64,000 nucleotides of DNA from Brassicibacter mesophilus (GCF_050433385.1 NZ_JBNPXI010000003.1:310001-374000); one strand, 5' to 3'; shown: positions 35,449 through 44,519, numbered from the stretch's first letter. Program-made: numbers and translations. The notes: generated by a model not told the origin, from the letters alone.

Positions 35449-36722
35449 TGACAATAGCTCTATTTGGTATATTGATTGTATTGTTAATCAGTAGTACACC
35501 AGTATATATAGCCTTAGCATTTTCAACAGTTATAGCTTTGTTTTTCTTTACAGGTATTCCTCTTGAAGTTGTACCTCAACGTATGTTTGCAGGAATAGAC
35601 AAATTCTCGCTAATGGCAGTTCCATTTTTTATACTAGCAGCAAATGTAATGAAGGGTGGCGGTTTGTCACTTAGGATATTAAAGCTAGCCAAAGCTTTAG
35701 TAGGACATTTAAAGGGCGGACTAGCTATGACTGTTGTTCTTGCATGCATGTTTTTTGGTGCAGTATCAGGGTCAAGTCCAGCTACAGTAATAGCCATAGG
35801 GGCTTTAATGATACCAGCACTGTCAGAAGCACATTATGAGGAAAAATTTTCTGTCGGGTTAATTACAGCCAGTGCAGCCGTAGCAGTAATTATTCCACCT
35901 AGTATTGGTATGATAGTGTATGGCTCAGTAACAGGAGTATCTGTAGGAGATTTGTTTATGGCTGGATTAGGACCAGGAATATTATATGGTACAATTTTCA
36001 TGGGATATAGCTATTACTATGCAAAGAAAAACAAATTACAGACTGAAAAAAGAACTACAAAAAGAGAGTTGTGGGATGCTTTTAAGGAATCAGGATGGGC
36101 TTTAGGAATACCAGTTGTAATAATCGGCGGGATATATGGCGGAATATTTACACCTACTGAGGCAGCAGCAGTTGCAGCAGTATATGCAATTATTGTTTCT
36201 ATGTTCATCTATAAGGATTTAGATTTTAAAGGACTTATAAATGAAGCAATCGAAGCGGCTGTAGGTACTGCACAAGTAATGGTGTTACTAGCTGCTGCAT
36301 CAGTCTTTGCTTGGGTATTAACAAGACAGCAAGTTCCACAGGCATTAGCAGAAACTTTAATCAGTATTAGTAATTCTAAGATTGCTATATTACTTATGAT
36401 GAATGTTATACTTCTTATAGTAGGTATGTTTGTTGATCCAGCATCTTCAACTATGATATTGGCACCTCTATTCTTACCTTTAGCTATTAATTTTGGAATA
36501 GATCCAATACATCTAGGAATCATAATGGTAGTAAACGGTGCAATAGGAATGTTTACTCCACCATTTGGTTTAAATCTGTTTGTTGCAACAGGAGTTTCTA
36601 ACCTATCAATTAGTAGAATTATTTCTGGTGTAATTCCTTTTATGATTTTAAGTTTAATTACACTTATGCTAGTAACATTCATACCTCAAATATCACTTTG
36701 GCTTCCAAGCATATTAAAATAA
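35448..36722 (+). CDS. dctM: TRAP transporter large permease (DctM family)
   Basis: 424 residues with about eleven to twelve membrane helices. DctM signatures include FAGIDKFSLMAVPFFILAAN, GAVSGSSPATVIAIGALMIP, VIIPPSIGMIVYGSVTGVSV, FTPTEAAAVAAVYAI and MFTPPFGLNLFVATGVSN. AAGGAGGATATGGCATA leads to ATG 35448, which overlaps the dctQ stop. Together with DctP and DctQ it forms a sodium-driven high-affinity uptake system, switched on by the upstream kinase/NtrC pair. Confidence 0.93.
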   Translation: MTIALFGILIVLLISSTPVYIALAFSTVIALFFFTGIPLEVVPQRMFAGIDKFSLMAVPFFILAANVMKGGGLSLRILKLAKALVGHLKGGLAMTVVLACMFFGAVSGSSPATVIAIGALMIPALSEAHYEEKFSVGLITASAAVAVIIPPSIGMIVYGSVTGVSVGDLFMAGLGPGILYGTIFMGYSYYYAKKNKLQTEKRTTKRELWDAFKESGWALGIPVVIIGGIYGGIFTPTEAAAVAAVYAIIVSMFIYKDLDFKGLINEAIEAAVGTAQVMVLLAAASVFAWVLTRQQVPQALAETLISISNSKIAILLMMNVILLIVGMFVDPASSTMILAPLFLPLAINFGIDPIHLGIIMVVNGAIGMFTPPFGLNLFVATGVSNLSISRIISGVIPFMILSLITLMLVTFIPQISLWLPSILK

Positions 36723-36727
36723 CCAAG

Positions 36728-36762
36728 AAGGCTCACTTGTTTTTAAAAGTGAGCCTTTTTGA
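36728..36762 (+). terminator. Terminator of the TRAP operon
   Basis: AAGGCTCACT (36728-36737) pairs with AGTGAGCCTT (36748-36757), followed by TTT. Confidence 0.85.
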
Positions 36763-36847
36763 CATGCCCTTAACATGTTTACACTTTCCTAATATACATA
36801 TATAATAAAAGCATAAAAAGTTTTTATAGGAATAGGAGGCGTTTAAA

Positions 36848-37000
36848 ATGACTGATAAAGAAAACAATCAACTTGAGCATTGTACTGCATTTTGTCCAAT
36901 ATGTGGTTCTGATCTATATTATTTAGATGGTGAATGTTATTGCAAAAACAAAGAATGTAGTTGGTCGTGCGGAGGATGTGAAAAATATAAAAAATTATAA
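36848..37000 (+). CDS. Small cysteine-rich zinc-ribbon-like protein
   Basis: A 50-residue frame with a good AGGAGG before ATG 36848. It has eight cysteines arranged as CTAFC-PIC-G, then CYC, C, then CGGC (Cys12, 16, 19, 30, 32, 37, 41, 44), a pattern typical of small zinc-binding or spore-associated proteins. No membrane segment. It is flanked by terminators on both sides, so it is monocistronic. I cannot assign a family. Confidence 0.65.
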   Translation: MTDKENNQLEHCTAFCPICGSDLYYLDGECYCKNKECSWSCGGCEKYKKL

Positions 37001-37009
37001 GTAGATGTA

Positions 37010-37043
37010 AAAACAGTAGAACTATCTACTGTTTTCATTTTTT
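37010..37043 (+). terminator. Terminator after the zinc-ribbon gene
   Basis: AAAACAGTAGA (37010-37020) pairs perfectly with TCTACTGTTTT (37025-37035), then CATTTTTTT. Confidence 0.85.
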
Positions 37044-37050
37044 TATAAAA

Positions 37051-37080
37051 TTAAAGAGGTCAAATTAATGACCTCTTTAA
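37051..37080 (-). terminator. Terminator downstream of the microprotein gene (minus strand)
   Basis: TTAAAGAGGTCA (37051-37062) and TGACCTCTTTAA (37069-37080) form a perfect 12-bp stem. The minus strand continues TTTTATAAAAAAA. Confidence 0.7.
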
Positions 37081-37115
37081 TTAATGGCTACATATAATGT
37101 AAGTGTTTTGAAGCT

Positions 37116-37235
37116 TTAGTATTTTCCGAATCCGCCACCGCCGCATCCGCAGAAACAGAAGAATATAACTAGCAATAAGAAGAAGAATAATAATTCGCTA
37201 CCGCCACCAAAGCATCCTGATTTAGCATCTACCAT
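37116..37235 (-). CDS. YjcZ-like glycine/cysteine-rich hydrophobic microprotein (39 aa)
   Basis: Minus-strand frame with GGAGG about 9 bases before ATG 37235. It starts MVDAKSGCFGGGSE, continues with one strongly hydrophobic helix (LLFFFLLLVIFFCFC) and ends in GCGGGGFGKY. The Gly-rich head, single helix and Gly-rich tail are the layout of YjcZ/SscA-type sporulation microproteins. A sister gene lies about 100 bases upstream on the same strand. It was found by eye because of its short length. Confidence 0.65.
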   Translation of the reverse strand: MVDAKSGCFGGGSELLFFFLLLVIFFCFCGCGGGGFGKY

Positions 37236-37338
37236 GAGATAACCTCCTTTAAAATTATCATTAACCTTTTTAACGGTTAATATATTATATGAAGAACTTA
37301 AAAATTGGTGAAAAAATTAGTTGAAAAAATATTGTTTA

Positions 37339-37431
37339 TTAGTATCTAAAACACTGGCAGAATAGAACTACTAATAATAGGAAGAAAAATAGTAAACTAT
37401 CATCTATTCCATAATATTCGCTATTAGCCAT
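37339..37431 (-). CDS. YjcZ-like hydrophobic microprotein (30 aa)
   Basis: Minus-strand frame with AGGGGGG before ATG 37431. It starts MANSEYYGIDDS, continues LLFFFLLLVVLFCQCF and ends Arg-Tyr. The LLFFFLLLV core is shared almost exactly with the neighbour at 37116, but the glycine-rich ends are missing, so the pair looks like a diverged tandem duplication. A spore-coat or forespore membrane role is inferred from family resemblance only. Confidence 0.6.
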   Translation of the reverse strand: MANSEYYGIDDSLLFFFLLLVVLFCQCFRY

Positions 37432-37695
37432 ATCTACACCCCCCTAAATGTAAACTGACTTTTATTGTCAATATATTATATGAAAGAGATAGATAATGTG
37501 TGAAAAATAGTGAGTATGTTAAATGTATCAATAATATAGACTATGGGAAAATAAATGTTTTGGCTTAATATAAATTGGTAAATAAGAATTAAGAGAAAAA
37601 TATGTAGTTGAATAAATAGTTACAATATAATATATTAGTATAAACTTAATTAAAACTAGCGTTTATAAACAATAATATATAGGAAGGTGATTAAT

Positions 37696-38436
37696 ATGGG
37701 GAATATAGCGGCTTTTTTTGATATTGATGGAACAATATACAGAAATTCACTAATGATACAGCACTTTAAGAAGCTTATTAAATATGAAGTCATAGACCCA
37801 TATATATGGCATAGCCGTGTAAAACACACGTATCATGAATGGGAGAAAAGGTTCGGAGATTTTGAAGATTATCTTGAAGAGCTTGCAAATGTATACGTAA
37901 GCGAGTTAAAAGGAGTAAACAAAGCATATATTGAATTTATAGCAAGCCAAGTAATAAACTTAAATGGTGATAAAGTTTACAAATATGCTCGCTCAAGAAT
38001 AGAATGGCACAAGGAAAACAATCATAAAGTATTCTTTATATCTGGAAGCCCTGATTTTCTTGTATCTAAAATGGCTGAAAAATATGGAGCAACAGAATTT
38101 AGAGGCAGTGTGTATACAGTAGATGAAAACAACAACTTTACTGGAGAAATCATAAGAATGTGGGATTCTGAAAATAAGCAAAAGGCCATTGATGAATTTG
38201 TTAATAAATACGATGTTGATTTAGAGAACAGCTATGCTTATGGGGATACAAATGGAGACTTATCAATGCTTAATCTTGTAGGAAATCCAATAGCTATTAA
38301 TCCGAATAGAGAGCTATTTTTTAACATAAAAAATGATCCAAAATTGTCAGAAAAAGCCTCAATTATCATAGAAAGAAAAGATTTGATTTTTAAGATTAAT
38401 TCAGATGTGGAAATCATAAAAGGTTTATATGATTGA
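37696..38436 (+). CDS. HAD-superfamily IB hydrolase (SerB-like phosphatase)
   Basis: 246 residues. HAD motif I FDIDGTI contains nucleophile Asp9 and Asp11. Motif II is HKVFFISGSPDFLVS. The motif III/IV region is AYGDTNGDLSMLNLVGNPIA with the metal-binding Asp residues. The helical insertion (about 17-90) is of the subfamily IB type found in phosphoserine-phosphatase-like enzymes. ATG 37696 is preferred over an in-frame GTG at 37687 that lies within the AGGAAGGTGA ribosome site. The substrate is not predictable. Confidence 0.85.
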   Translation: MGNIAAFFDIDGTIYRNSLMIQHFKKLIKYEVIDPYIWHSRVKHTYHEWEKRFGDFEDYLEELANVYVSELKGVNKAYIEFIASQVINLNGDKVYKYARSRIEWHKENNHKVFFISGSPDFLVSKMAEKYGATEFRGSVYTVDENNNFTGEIIRMWDSENKQKAIDEFVNKYDVDLENSYAYGDTNGDLSMLNLVGNPIAINPNRELFFNIKNDPKLSEKASIIIERKDLIFKINSDVEIIKGLYD

Positions 38437-38470
38437 TATGCTTTATAGCTTAAAATATGTCAAAATACAC

Positions 38471-38498
38471 TTGACAAATAAGTATAATTTGGTATAGT
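38471..38498 (+). promoter_or_regulatory. Promoter of the ileS T-box transcript
   Basis: TTGACA (38471-38476) and TATAGT (38493-38498), 16-base spacing, about 30 bases before the T-box leader. Confidence 0.65.
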
Positions 38499-38525
38499 AT
38501 TAATCAAACCCAATATTGAATAAAG

Positions 38526-38756
38526 CTATGACGAGGACAGTAGTAAAGGAAGTTAGTATACAGAGAAATAATCATATGGTGAGAGATTATTACAAGAGCC
38601 TTTATGAAGATCACCTTCGAGTTTGATGTTTGAAATAAAAGTAAAACATCACGTAGAGATACGTTAAAATGTAATGAGTGATAAGATATTCTTCTTATAA
38701 CTTGGGTGGTAACGCGGTATATTCGTCCCTAGGTCATTGACCTAGGGACTTTTTTA
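38526..38756 (+). promoter_or_regulatory. T-box riboswitch, isoleucine (AUC specifier)
   Basis: Classic leader before ileS: a long stem I region from about 38526 and the specifier region GAAG-ATC-ACCTTCGAG with ATC at 38610-38612, an isoleucine codon followed by the usual ACC. The T-box GGGTGGTAACGCGG (38704-38717) reads uncharged tRNA. The terminator has arms GTCCCTAGGTC / GACCTAGGGAC (38725-38749) and a T run. Uncharged tRNA-Ile should favour the antiterminator and raise ileS expression. Confidence 0.93.
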
Positions 38757-38813
38757 TGTATATTATTATAATTTTTATACAAGCTATATATTCAAGAGGA
38801 AAGGGTGAAGTGT

Positions 38814-41800
38814 ATGCAAAAGTTTAAAGAACTATCTAACTTGCCAGTCAGTGAAAATGAAAAATCATTATCAAACTATTGGGAAGAAATCAACGTTTTA
38901 GAAAAAAGTGTAGAAACTCGTGAAGGTAAGGAACCATTTATATTTTTTGAAGGACCTCCTACAGCAAATGGAAGACCTGGTATACATCATGTTATTGCAA
39001 GAACATTAAAAGATTCTGTATGTAGATACAAAACTATGAAGGGCTATCAGGTAAAAAGAAAAGCAGGATGGGATACTCATGGCTTACCTGTTGAGATTGA
39101 GGTAGAAAAGCAATTAAGCTTAAAAAACAAGCAAGATATTGAAAACTATGGAATAGATAAATTTAATGAAAAATGTAGAGAGTCAGTATTCACATATGAA
39201 GGTCAATGGAGAGATATGACGAAGCGTATGGCATATGAGATTGACCTAGATAATCCATATATCACGCTAGATAATAACTATATAGAGTCAGTATGGTGGA
39301 TACTTGATAAATTCTTCAAAGAAGGATACATCTATGAAGGCCACAAGATACTTCCTTATTGCTCAAGATGTGGAACAGGTCTTGCTTCACATGAGGTTGC
39401 TCAAGGATATGAAGAGATAAAAACAAATACAGTTATAGTTAAGTTTAAGCGAAAAGATGTAGATGAATATTTCCTAGTATGGACAACAACTCCTTGGACA
39501 CTAGCTTCAAACGTAGCTCTTACAGTTAACCCTGACGCAATTTACTTAAAAGTAAAATCTGAAGGGACTGTATACTATGTAGAAAAGACATTATCAAAGA
39601 AAGTATTTGGTGATCAGGAGTTTGAAGTATTAGAAGAGCTAAAAGGAAAAGATATGGAGTACATGGAATACGAGCAACTTATGCCGTTTGTTAAGCCAGA
39701 CAAAAAGGCATTTATCGTAACTGTAGCTGATTATGTTACTACTGAAGATGGTACTGGTATAGTTCACTCTGCACCTGCATTTGGTGAAGATGACTATAAC
39801 ACAGGAAGAAGATATAACCTACCAGTATTACAGCCAGTAAATGAAGAAGGTAAATACACAGCTACTCCTTGGGAAGGCATGTTCGTAATGGATGCAGACC
39901 TAGATATCATAAAATGGTTATATGCTGAAGGTAAGATGTTCAAGAAAGAAAAAATAGCTCACAACTATCCTCACTGTTGGAGATGTAAGACTCCATTACT
40001 ATACTATGCTAAGCCTAGCTGGTATATTGAGATGACTAAGTTAAAAGATAAATTAATAGAAAACAACAATGGAGTAGAATGGTACCCAGACTATGTAGGT
40101 GAAAAGAGATTTGGAAATTGGTTAGAGAACTTAAATGACTGGGCAATCTCAAGAAGTAGGTATTGGGGAACTCCACTTAATATCTGGAGATGTGAGTGTG
40201 GGCATACTCAAAGTATAGGCTCAAGAAAAGAGCTTGTAGAAAAAGCCATAGAAAATATAGGCGATAATGTTGAGCTACACAGACCATATGTTGATGATAT
40301 CCACATCAAATGTGATAAATGTGGTAGTACAATGACTAGAGTTACAGATGTTATAGACTGTTGGTTCGATAGTGGTTCAATGCCATTTGCACAGCATCAC
40401 TATCCATTTGAAAACAAAGAGAATTTTGATGAGTTATTTCCAGCAGATTTCATCTGTGAAGGTATAGACCAAACTAGAGGATGGTTCTACTCATTATTAG
40501 CTATATCAACATTTGTTACTGGCAAAGCACCATACAAGAGAGTATTAGTAAATGACCTTATCCTAGACAAAGAAGGAAAGAAAATGTCTAAGTCTAAAGG
40601 AAATACAGTAGATCCATTCGAAATGTTTGACAAATACGGTGCGGATGCACTTAGATGGTATCTGTTATATGTATCACCAGCATGGACACCTACAAAATTT
40701 GATGAAGATGGACTTAAAGAAGTGCTAAGTAAGTTTTTTGGTACAATCAAGAACGTATATAACTTCTTTACACTATATGCAAATACAGATGGAATAAATC
40801 CAAAAGATTTCTATGTAGAAGTTAAAGACAGACCAGAGCTTGATAGATGGGTAATATCTAAGTTCAATAGCTTATTAAAAGAAGTAGAAGCAGACTTAGC
40901 GGTATTTGATCTTACTAAAGCAGTAAGAAAGATACAGGAGTTTGTAAATGAAGACTTATCTAACTGGTATATCAGACGTTCACGTAGACGTTTCTGGGAA
41001 ACAGAATTAACAGAGGATAAGAAAGCAGTTTATAACACTACATTTGAAATATTAGTAGGAATATCTCAAATGGTAGCTCCATTTGCACCATATTTATCTG
41101 AAGAGATATATAAAAACTTAACCGGTGAACTTTCTGTTCATTTAAGCTATTATCCAAAATGTAAGGAAGAATATATAGACTTGAAAACAGAGCAGAAGAT
41201 GGACCTTGTAAGAGATTTAGTTGGACTAGGAAGAGCTTCTAGAGAATCAGTTAAAATAAAGGTTCGTCAACCAATTCAAAAGGTTCTTATAGATGGTAAG
41301 TATGAAGATACTATATCAGATTTAGTACCACTAATCCAAGAAGAGCTAAATGTTAAAGATGTTGTATTTGCAAAAGACTTAGCCGAATACATGAACTTTA
41401 ACCTAAAGCCTAACTTTAAAGTAGCTGGACCTGTATTAGGACCAAAAATCAAAGTATTTGGCAAAGTATTAGCAGAGCTAGATGGTTCAGTAGCAGCTCC
41501 AAAGATTGAAAGTGGAGAGAGTGTAACTGTAAATTTAGATGGTGAAGATTTTGAAGTAACAAAAGACCTGGTCATGGTTACAATCACAGCTAAAGAAGGA
41601 TTTACAGTAGCTATGGAAAACAATCTATTCGTAATCCTAGATACTACTCTTACAGAAGAGCTAGTAAACGAAGGATATGCAAGAGAGTTCATATCTAAGG
41701 TTCAACAAATGAGAAAGAGCAATGGATATGAAATGATGGATAATATCAAAATCTATTTTGATGGTGATGATGAAATATCAAAAGCAGTAGATGTTTATAA

Positions 41801-41918
41801 AGAATATATTATGAAAGAAACATTAGCAGTAAGTGTAGAAAAAGTAACAGATGAAAGCTTTGAAAGACATAACCTAAATGATCATGAAACAGGTATAAAG
41901 TTGGAAAGAGTGGAGTAA
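38814..41918 (+). CDS. ileS: Isoleucyl-tRNA synthetase, IleS2 (eukaryote-like) type
   Basis: 1034 residues. The class I HIGH region has the IleS2 form GPPTANGRPGIHHV (47-60) rather than the GPPYANGxxHIGH of ordinary bacterial IleRS. KMSKSKGN lies near residue 590. The editing domain holds WTTTPWTLASN and GTGIVHSAPAFGEDDY. The C-terminus is the long IleS2 form. This type is known for low mupirocin sensitivity. ATG 38814 is chosen with AAGGGTGA upstream; a GTG nine bases earlier is inside that site. Expression is under an isoleucine T-box. A decayed copy of an ileS 3' end lies at 47 kb. Confidence 0.95.
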   Translation: MQKFKELSNLPVSENEKSLSNYWEEINVLEKSVETREGKEPFIFFEGPPTANGRPGIHHVIARTLKDSVCRYKTMKGYQVKRKAGWDTHGLPVEIEVEKQLSLKNKQDIENYGIDKFNEKCRESVFTYEGQWRDMTKRMAYEIDLDNPYITLDNNYIESVWWILDKFFKEGYIYEGHKILPYCSRCGTGLASHEVAQGYEEIKTNTVIVKFKRKDVDEYFLVWTTTPWTLASNVALTVNPDAIYLKVKSEGTVYYVEKTLSKKVFGDQEFEVLEELKGKDMEYMEYEQLMPFVKPDKKAFIVTVADYVTTEDGTGIVHSAPAFGEDDYNTGRRYNLPVLQPVNEEGKYTATPWEGMFVMDADLDIIKWLYAEGKMFKKEKIAHNYPHCWRCKTPLLYYAKPSWYIEMTKLKDKLIENNNGVEWYPDYVGEKRFGNWLENLNDWAISRSRYWGTPLNIWRCECGHTQSIGSRKELVEKAIENIGDNVELHRPYVDDIHIKCDKCGSTMTRVTDVIDCWFDSGSMPFAQHHYPFENKENFDELFPADFICEGIDQTRGWFYSLLAISTFVTGKAPYKRVLVNDLILDKEGKKMSKSKGNTVDPFEMFDKYGADALRWYLLYVSPAWTPTKFDEDGLKEVLSKFFGTIKNVYNFFTLYANTDGINPKDFYVEVKDRPELDRWVISKFNSLLKEVEADLAVFDLTKAVRKIQEFVNEDLSNWYIRRSRRRFWETELTEDKKAVYNTTFEILVGISQMVAPFAPYLSEEIYKNLTGELSVHLSYYPKCKEEYIDLKTEQKMDLVRDLVGLGRASRESVKIKVRQPIQKVLIDGKYEDTISDLVPLIQEELNVKDVVFAKDLAEYMNFNLKPNFKVAGPVLGPKIKVFGKVLAELDGSVAAPKIESGESVTVNLDGEDFEVTKDLVMVTITAKEGFTVAMENNLFVILDTTLTEELVNEGYAREFISKVQQMRKSNGYEMMDNIKIYFDGDDEISKAVDVYKEYIMKETLAVSVEKVTDESFERHNLNDHETGIKLERVE

Positions 41919-41952
41919 GAAAATAAGAGAATAACATTATAACTAATTTATT

Positions 41953-41990
41953 AAAAGCCTTTTAAAGAAGTGATTCTTTAAAAGGCTTTT
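41953..41990 (+). terminator. Terminator of ileS
   Basis: A perfect 17-bp stem (41953-41969 with 41974-41990, arms beginning AAAAGCC and ending GGCTTTT), loop GTGA, ending in T. Confidence 0.88.
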
Positions 41991-42079
41991 TGCGGCTATA
42001 TTGTTGAATATAAGATATGAAACGAACATACTTTAGTAGGATATAATTTGTTTACACAAAATTTTAACAGGAAGACTTA

Positions 42080-42184
42080 ATGGAAAAATCATCTTTAATA
42101 AAAAATATTAGTTATTTAGTGACACGTGATGATGAAGATAGAGTCTTAGATAATGTAAACATCTGTATTCAAAATAGAAAATAG
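42080..42184 (+). pseudogene. Truncated N-terminus of an amidohydrolase
   Basis: A 34-codon frame with AGGAAG before ATG 42080, reading MEKSSLIKNISYLVTRDDED, then RVLDNVNICIQNRK and a stop. This is the N-terminal beta-sandwich segment of an amidohydrolase of the same kind as the intact gene at 42363 (whose start is IRNCSMLTEDYKVIEDKSIV). The barrel and metal site are gone. It is likely the stub left after deletion of a paralogue. The rest of 41991-42362 holds only a small hairpin (42198-42220) and the operator/promoter of the next gene. Confidence 0.65.
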
Positions 42185-42251
42185 AGTATAAAAGTTACCC
42201 CAGATGTAGTTTCTCTGGGGATTATATATTATGTTCTTAAAAAATATTTAT

Positions 42252-42297
42252 AAAAGGGACATGTGACCTTTTTATATATTATTTACTGAAGTAAAAT
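42252..42297 (+). promoter_or_regulatory. Crp/Fnr-type operator and promoter of the amidohydrolase operon
   Basis: AAAAGGGACATGTGACCTTTTT (42252-42273), an inverted repeat around TG centred at 42262.5, with a -10 box TAAAAT at 42292-42297. The centre is 29.5 bases before the -10 start, so about 41.5 before the expected transcription start, the class II Crp position. The same element and spacing recur at 45373 on the other side of a Crp/Fnr gene. Confidence 0.7.
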
Positions 42298-42362
42298 GTA
42301 AACCAAGTACTTAATGTTTTAAAACATTAAAAAACAGATTCAGTTATTGGAGGATAAATTTC

Positions 42363-43706
42363 ATGAATAAAATAAAAAGTGACATAATAATCAGAAACTG
42401 TTCGATGTTGACTGAGGACTATAAAGTTATCGAAGACAAGTCAATTGTCATAAATGACTCAAAAATATTAGATATCGATGAGGTAGCATCAATAGATGAA
42501 AAATACGATGCGAAAGAAGTCGTGGAAGGAAAAGGAAAATTGTTTATGCCTGGAATGGTAGATGCTCATGCTCATACTTGTCAACAGCTGTTACGTGGTA
42601 GAATTATGGACGAGTATCCAATGATATGGAAGCGCATAATGGTTCCATATGAAAGTAATCTTAAAGAAGAAGATATTTCAATAAGTGCTCAATTAAGTTG
42701 TCTAGAAATGATAAAATCAGGGACTACATCTTTTGCAGATGCTGGTGGTACGTATATGCACAAAGTAGGTGAAGCTGTTATTGAATCCGGACTAAGAGCT
42801 GCAATCACATGCTCAACTATGGACAATGATGTTTCTCTTCCTAAAAATATGATATCTACAGAAAAAGAAGCAATAGAAAGAAATGTTAAAATCTTTAAGG
42901 ATTTTCATGACACTGCGAATGGTAGATTAGAAGTATGGTTTTCTCTTCGTACATTAATAAGTTGTTCTCCTAGTTTGATTGTAAAAGCTTTTGAAACTGC
43001 AAAGGAGTTTAATACTGGAATTCATGTTCATATGAATGAATATCCAAATGAAATTAATTTCTGCCTTGAAAATTATCAAAAAAGGCCAATAGAATACTTA
43101 GAATCACTAGGTGTTTTAGGGCCTAATTTTCTGAGTGCACATACTATTTTGGTTTCTGAAAATGAAATTGATATTTTAAAGAATTATGATGTTAAAGTTG
43201 TTCATTGTCCAATTAGTAACCTGGGAAAAGGAGTTCACAAAACTCCAAGGTTATTACAATCAAGAGTATCTGTGGGCTTTGGGACAGATGGAACTGCACA
43301 TGCAGGTATGAGCTTATTTAATGAAATCAAAGTATTTAGATCAGCTATGCATGCAAACCTAGGAGTACCTATATGCGATCCAGTTATAATGCCAGCGAAA
43401 AAATTATTAGAAATTTCCACTTTAGGAGGAGCTAAGGCTATGCTTCATGGGGATTGCTTGGGTGTCTTGAAGGTAGGCAAGCAAGCAGATTTAATTTCTA
43501 TTGACATAGATCAACCTCATATAATGCCTACTCATAACATGGTTAATACTTTAGTTGAAGTTGTCAATAGTAATGATGTTAGAGACATGATTGTTGATGG
43601 AAAATTAATTATGAAGAATAGAGAGGTTTTAACCTTAGATGAAGAAAAAATTATGTTTATGAGTAAATCTGCATTAAAGAATATAACAAATAGAGCAGGA
43701 ATTTAA
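42363..43706 (+). CDS. Amidohydrolase (SsnA/TrzN-like deaminase family)
   Basis: 447 residues of the amidohydrolase superfamily (ATZ/TRZ, cytosine-deaminase-like). VDAHAHTCQQ carries the HxH metal pair (His69, His71). HVHMNE supplies His and Glu. SAHTILVSENE supplies a further His, and FGTDGTAHAGMSLFNEIKV the catalytic Asp. The N- and C-terminal beta-sandwich segments are present (ILDIDEVASI; GKQADLISIDIDQPHIMPTH). GGAGG precedes ATG 42363. A TauE/SafE permease gene follows 17 bases later. Substrate is probably a purine, pyrimidine or related amidine. Regulation by the neighbouring Crp/Fnr protein is inferred. Confidence 0.88.
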   Translation: MNKIKSDIIIRNCSMLTEDYKVIEDKSIVINDSKILDIDEVASIDEKYDAKEVVEGKGKLFMPGMVDAHAHTCQQLLRGRIMDEYPMIWKRIMVPYESNLKEEDISISAQLSCLEMIKSGTTSFADAGGTYMHKVGEAVIESGLRAAITCSTMDNDVSLPKNMISTEKEAIERNVKIFKDFHDTANGRLEVWFSLRTLISCSPSLIVKAFETAKEFNTGIHVHMNEYPNEINFCLENYQKRPIEYLESLGVLGPNFLSAHTILVSENEIDILKNYDVKVVHCPISNLGKGVHKTPRLLQSRVSVGFGTDGTAHAGMSLFNEIKVFRSAMHANLGVPICDPVIMPAKKLLEISTLGGAKAMLHGDCLGVLKVGKQADLISIDIDQPHIMPTHNMVNTLVEVVNSNDVRDMIVDGKLIMKNREVLTLDEEKIMFMSKSALKNITNRAGI

Positions 43707-43723
43707 CAGGATGGTGATGTAAG

Positions 43724-44509
43724 ATGACTTCAATAGCATATATAATTTTAATTATTGTATTATCAAATTTAGTAGTAGGAACTTTGATTGGGATTTCAGG
43801 AATTGCAGGCTTTTTACTTCCCTTAATATATGTAGGTGTATTAAATATTCCTTTAAGAAATTCACTTGCGTTAAGTTTTATATCTTTTTTAGTAGGAGGT
43901 ATATTTGGAACATATTCCTATTGGAAATTAGGCAATATTAATATGAAATTTGCAAAACTTATTAGTATAGGAAGTATCATTGGAGCAATTGTGGGTGTTC
44001 GTTTAAATATGCTGATACCAGCAGATACTGCTAAGCTAGTTCTATATATTGTTGTATTATTGTCTGGTATTTCCATATTACTAAGGAAAAATAGTGATGA
44101 TCAGAAACATAAAGAACCAGAGATATCTAAAATTTTACAGAAACCGTTGCCTGTAATTATTATTGGTTTTATCACTGCTGCGATATGCTCTTTAACTGGT
44201 GCAGGTGGACCTATATTAGTTGTCCCTCTGCTAACAATCTTAGGAATGAACATTAAGGTTGCTGTTGGTGTAGGTATATTCAATCAAATATTTATAGCTT
44301 TACCATCATCTTTAGGGTATCTGATAAATTCGAACTATGAAGAGATGACTATTTTAATAATTAGCAGTTTGATTGCTCATATTATGGGTGTTATATTCGG
44401 GGCAAGAATCTCAGATAAGATAAATTTAAGCCTATTACGAAAGATAGTTTCGGTTATATCAATAACTTCAGCACTCTACATGTTAATTTCATCACTAGCT
44501 TTAAAGTAG
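43724..44509 (+). CDS. TauE/SafE-family membrane transporter
   Basis: 261 residues with about eight membrane helices in two related halves. IGISGIAGFLLPLIYVGVLN and LTGAGGPILVVPLLTILGMN are the duplicated G-x-G-x-G signatures of the family. A charged break (RKNSDDQKHKEPE) lies at about 122-134. TauE/SafE proteins export or import sulfite, sulfoacetate or other organic anions. In an operon with an amidohydrolase it more likely moves that enzyme's substrate or product. GGATGGTGATGTAAG precedes ATG 43724. It ends at a terminator shared with the convergent Crp/Fnr gene. Confidence 0.85.
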   Translation: MTSIAYIILIIVLSNLVVGTLIGISGIAGFLLPLIYVGVLNIPLRNSLALSFISFLVGGIFGTYSYWKLGNINMKFAKLISIGSIIGAIVGVRLNMLIPADTAKLVLYIVVLLSGISILLRKNSDDQKHKEPEISKILQKPLPVIIIGFITAAICSLTGAGGPILVVPLLTILGMNIKVAVGVGIFNQIFIALPSSLGYLINSNYEEMTILIISSLIAHIMGVIFGARISDKINLSLLRKIVSVISITSALYMLISSLALK

Positions 44510-44519
44510 AAGGTATAAA

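Noticed and set aside
37010..37035. Resemblance of the terminator stem (CAGTAGA/TCTACTG) to part of the CRISPR repeat.
   Set aside because: Only 7-8 bases shared, and it functions as a terminator; not a stray repeat.
38700..38756. Possible tRNA-like sequence upstream of ileS.
   Set aside because: It is the T-box bulge and terminator of a riboswitch, not a tRNA gene; no cloverleaf.
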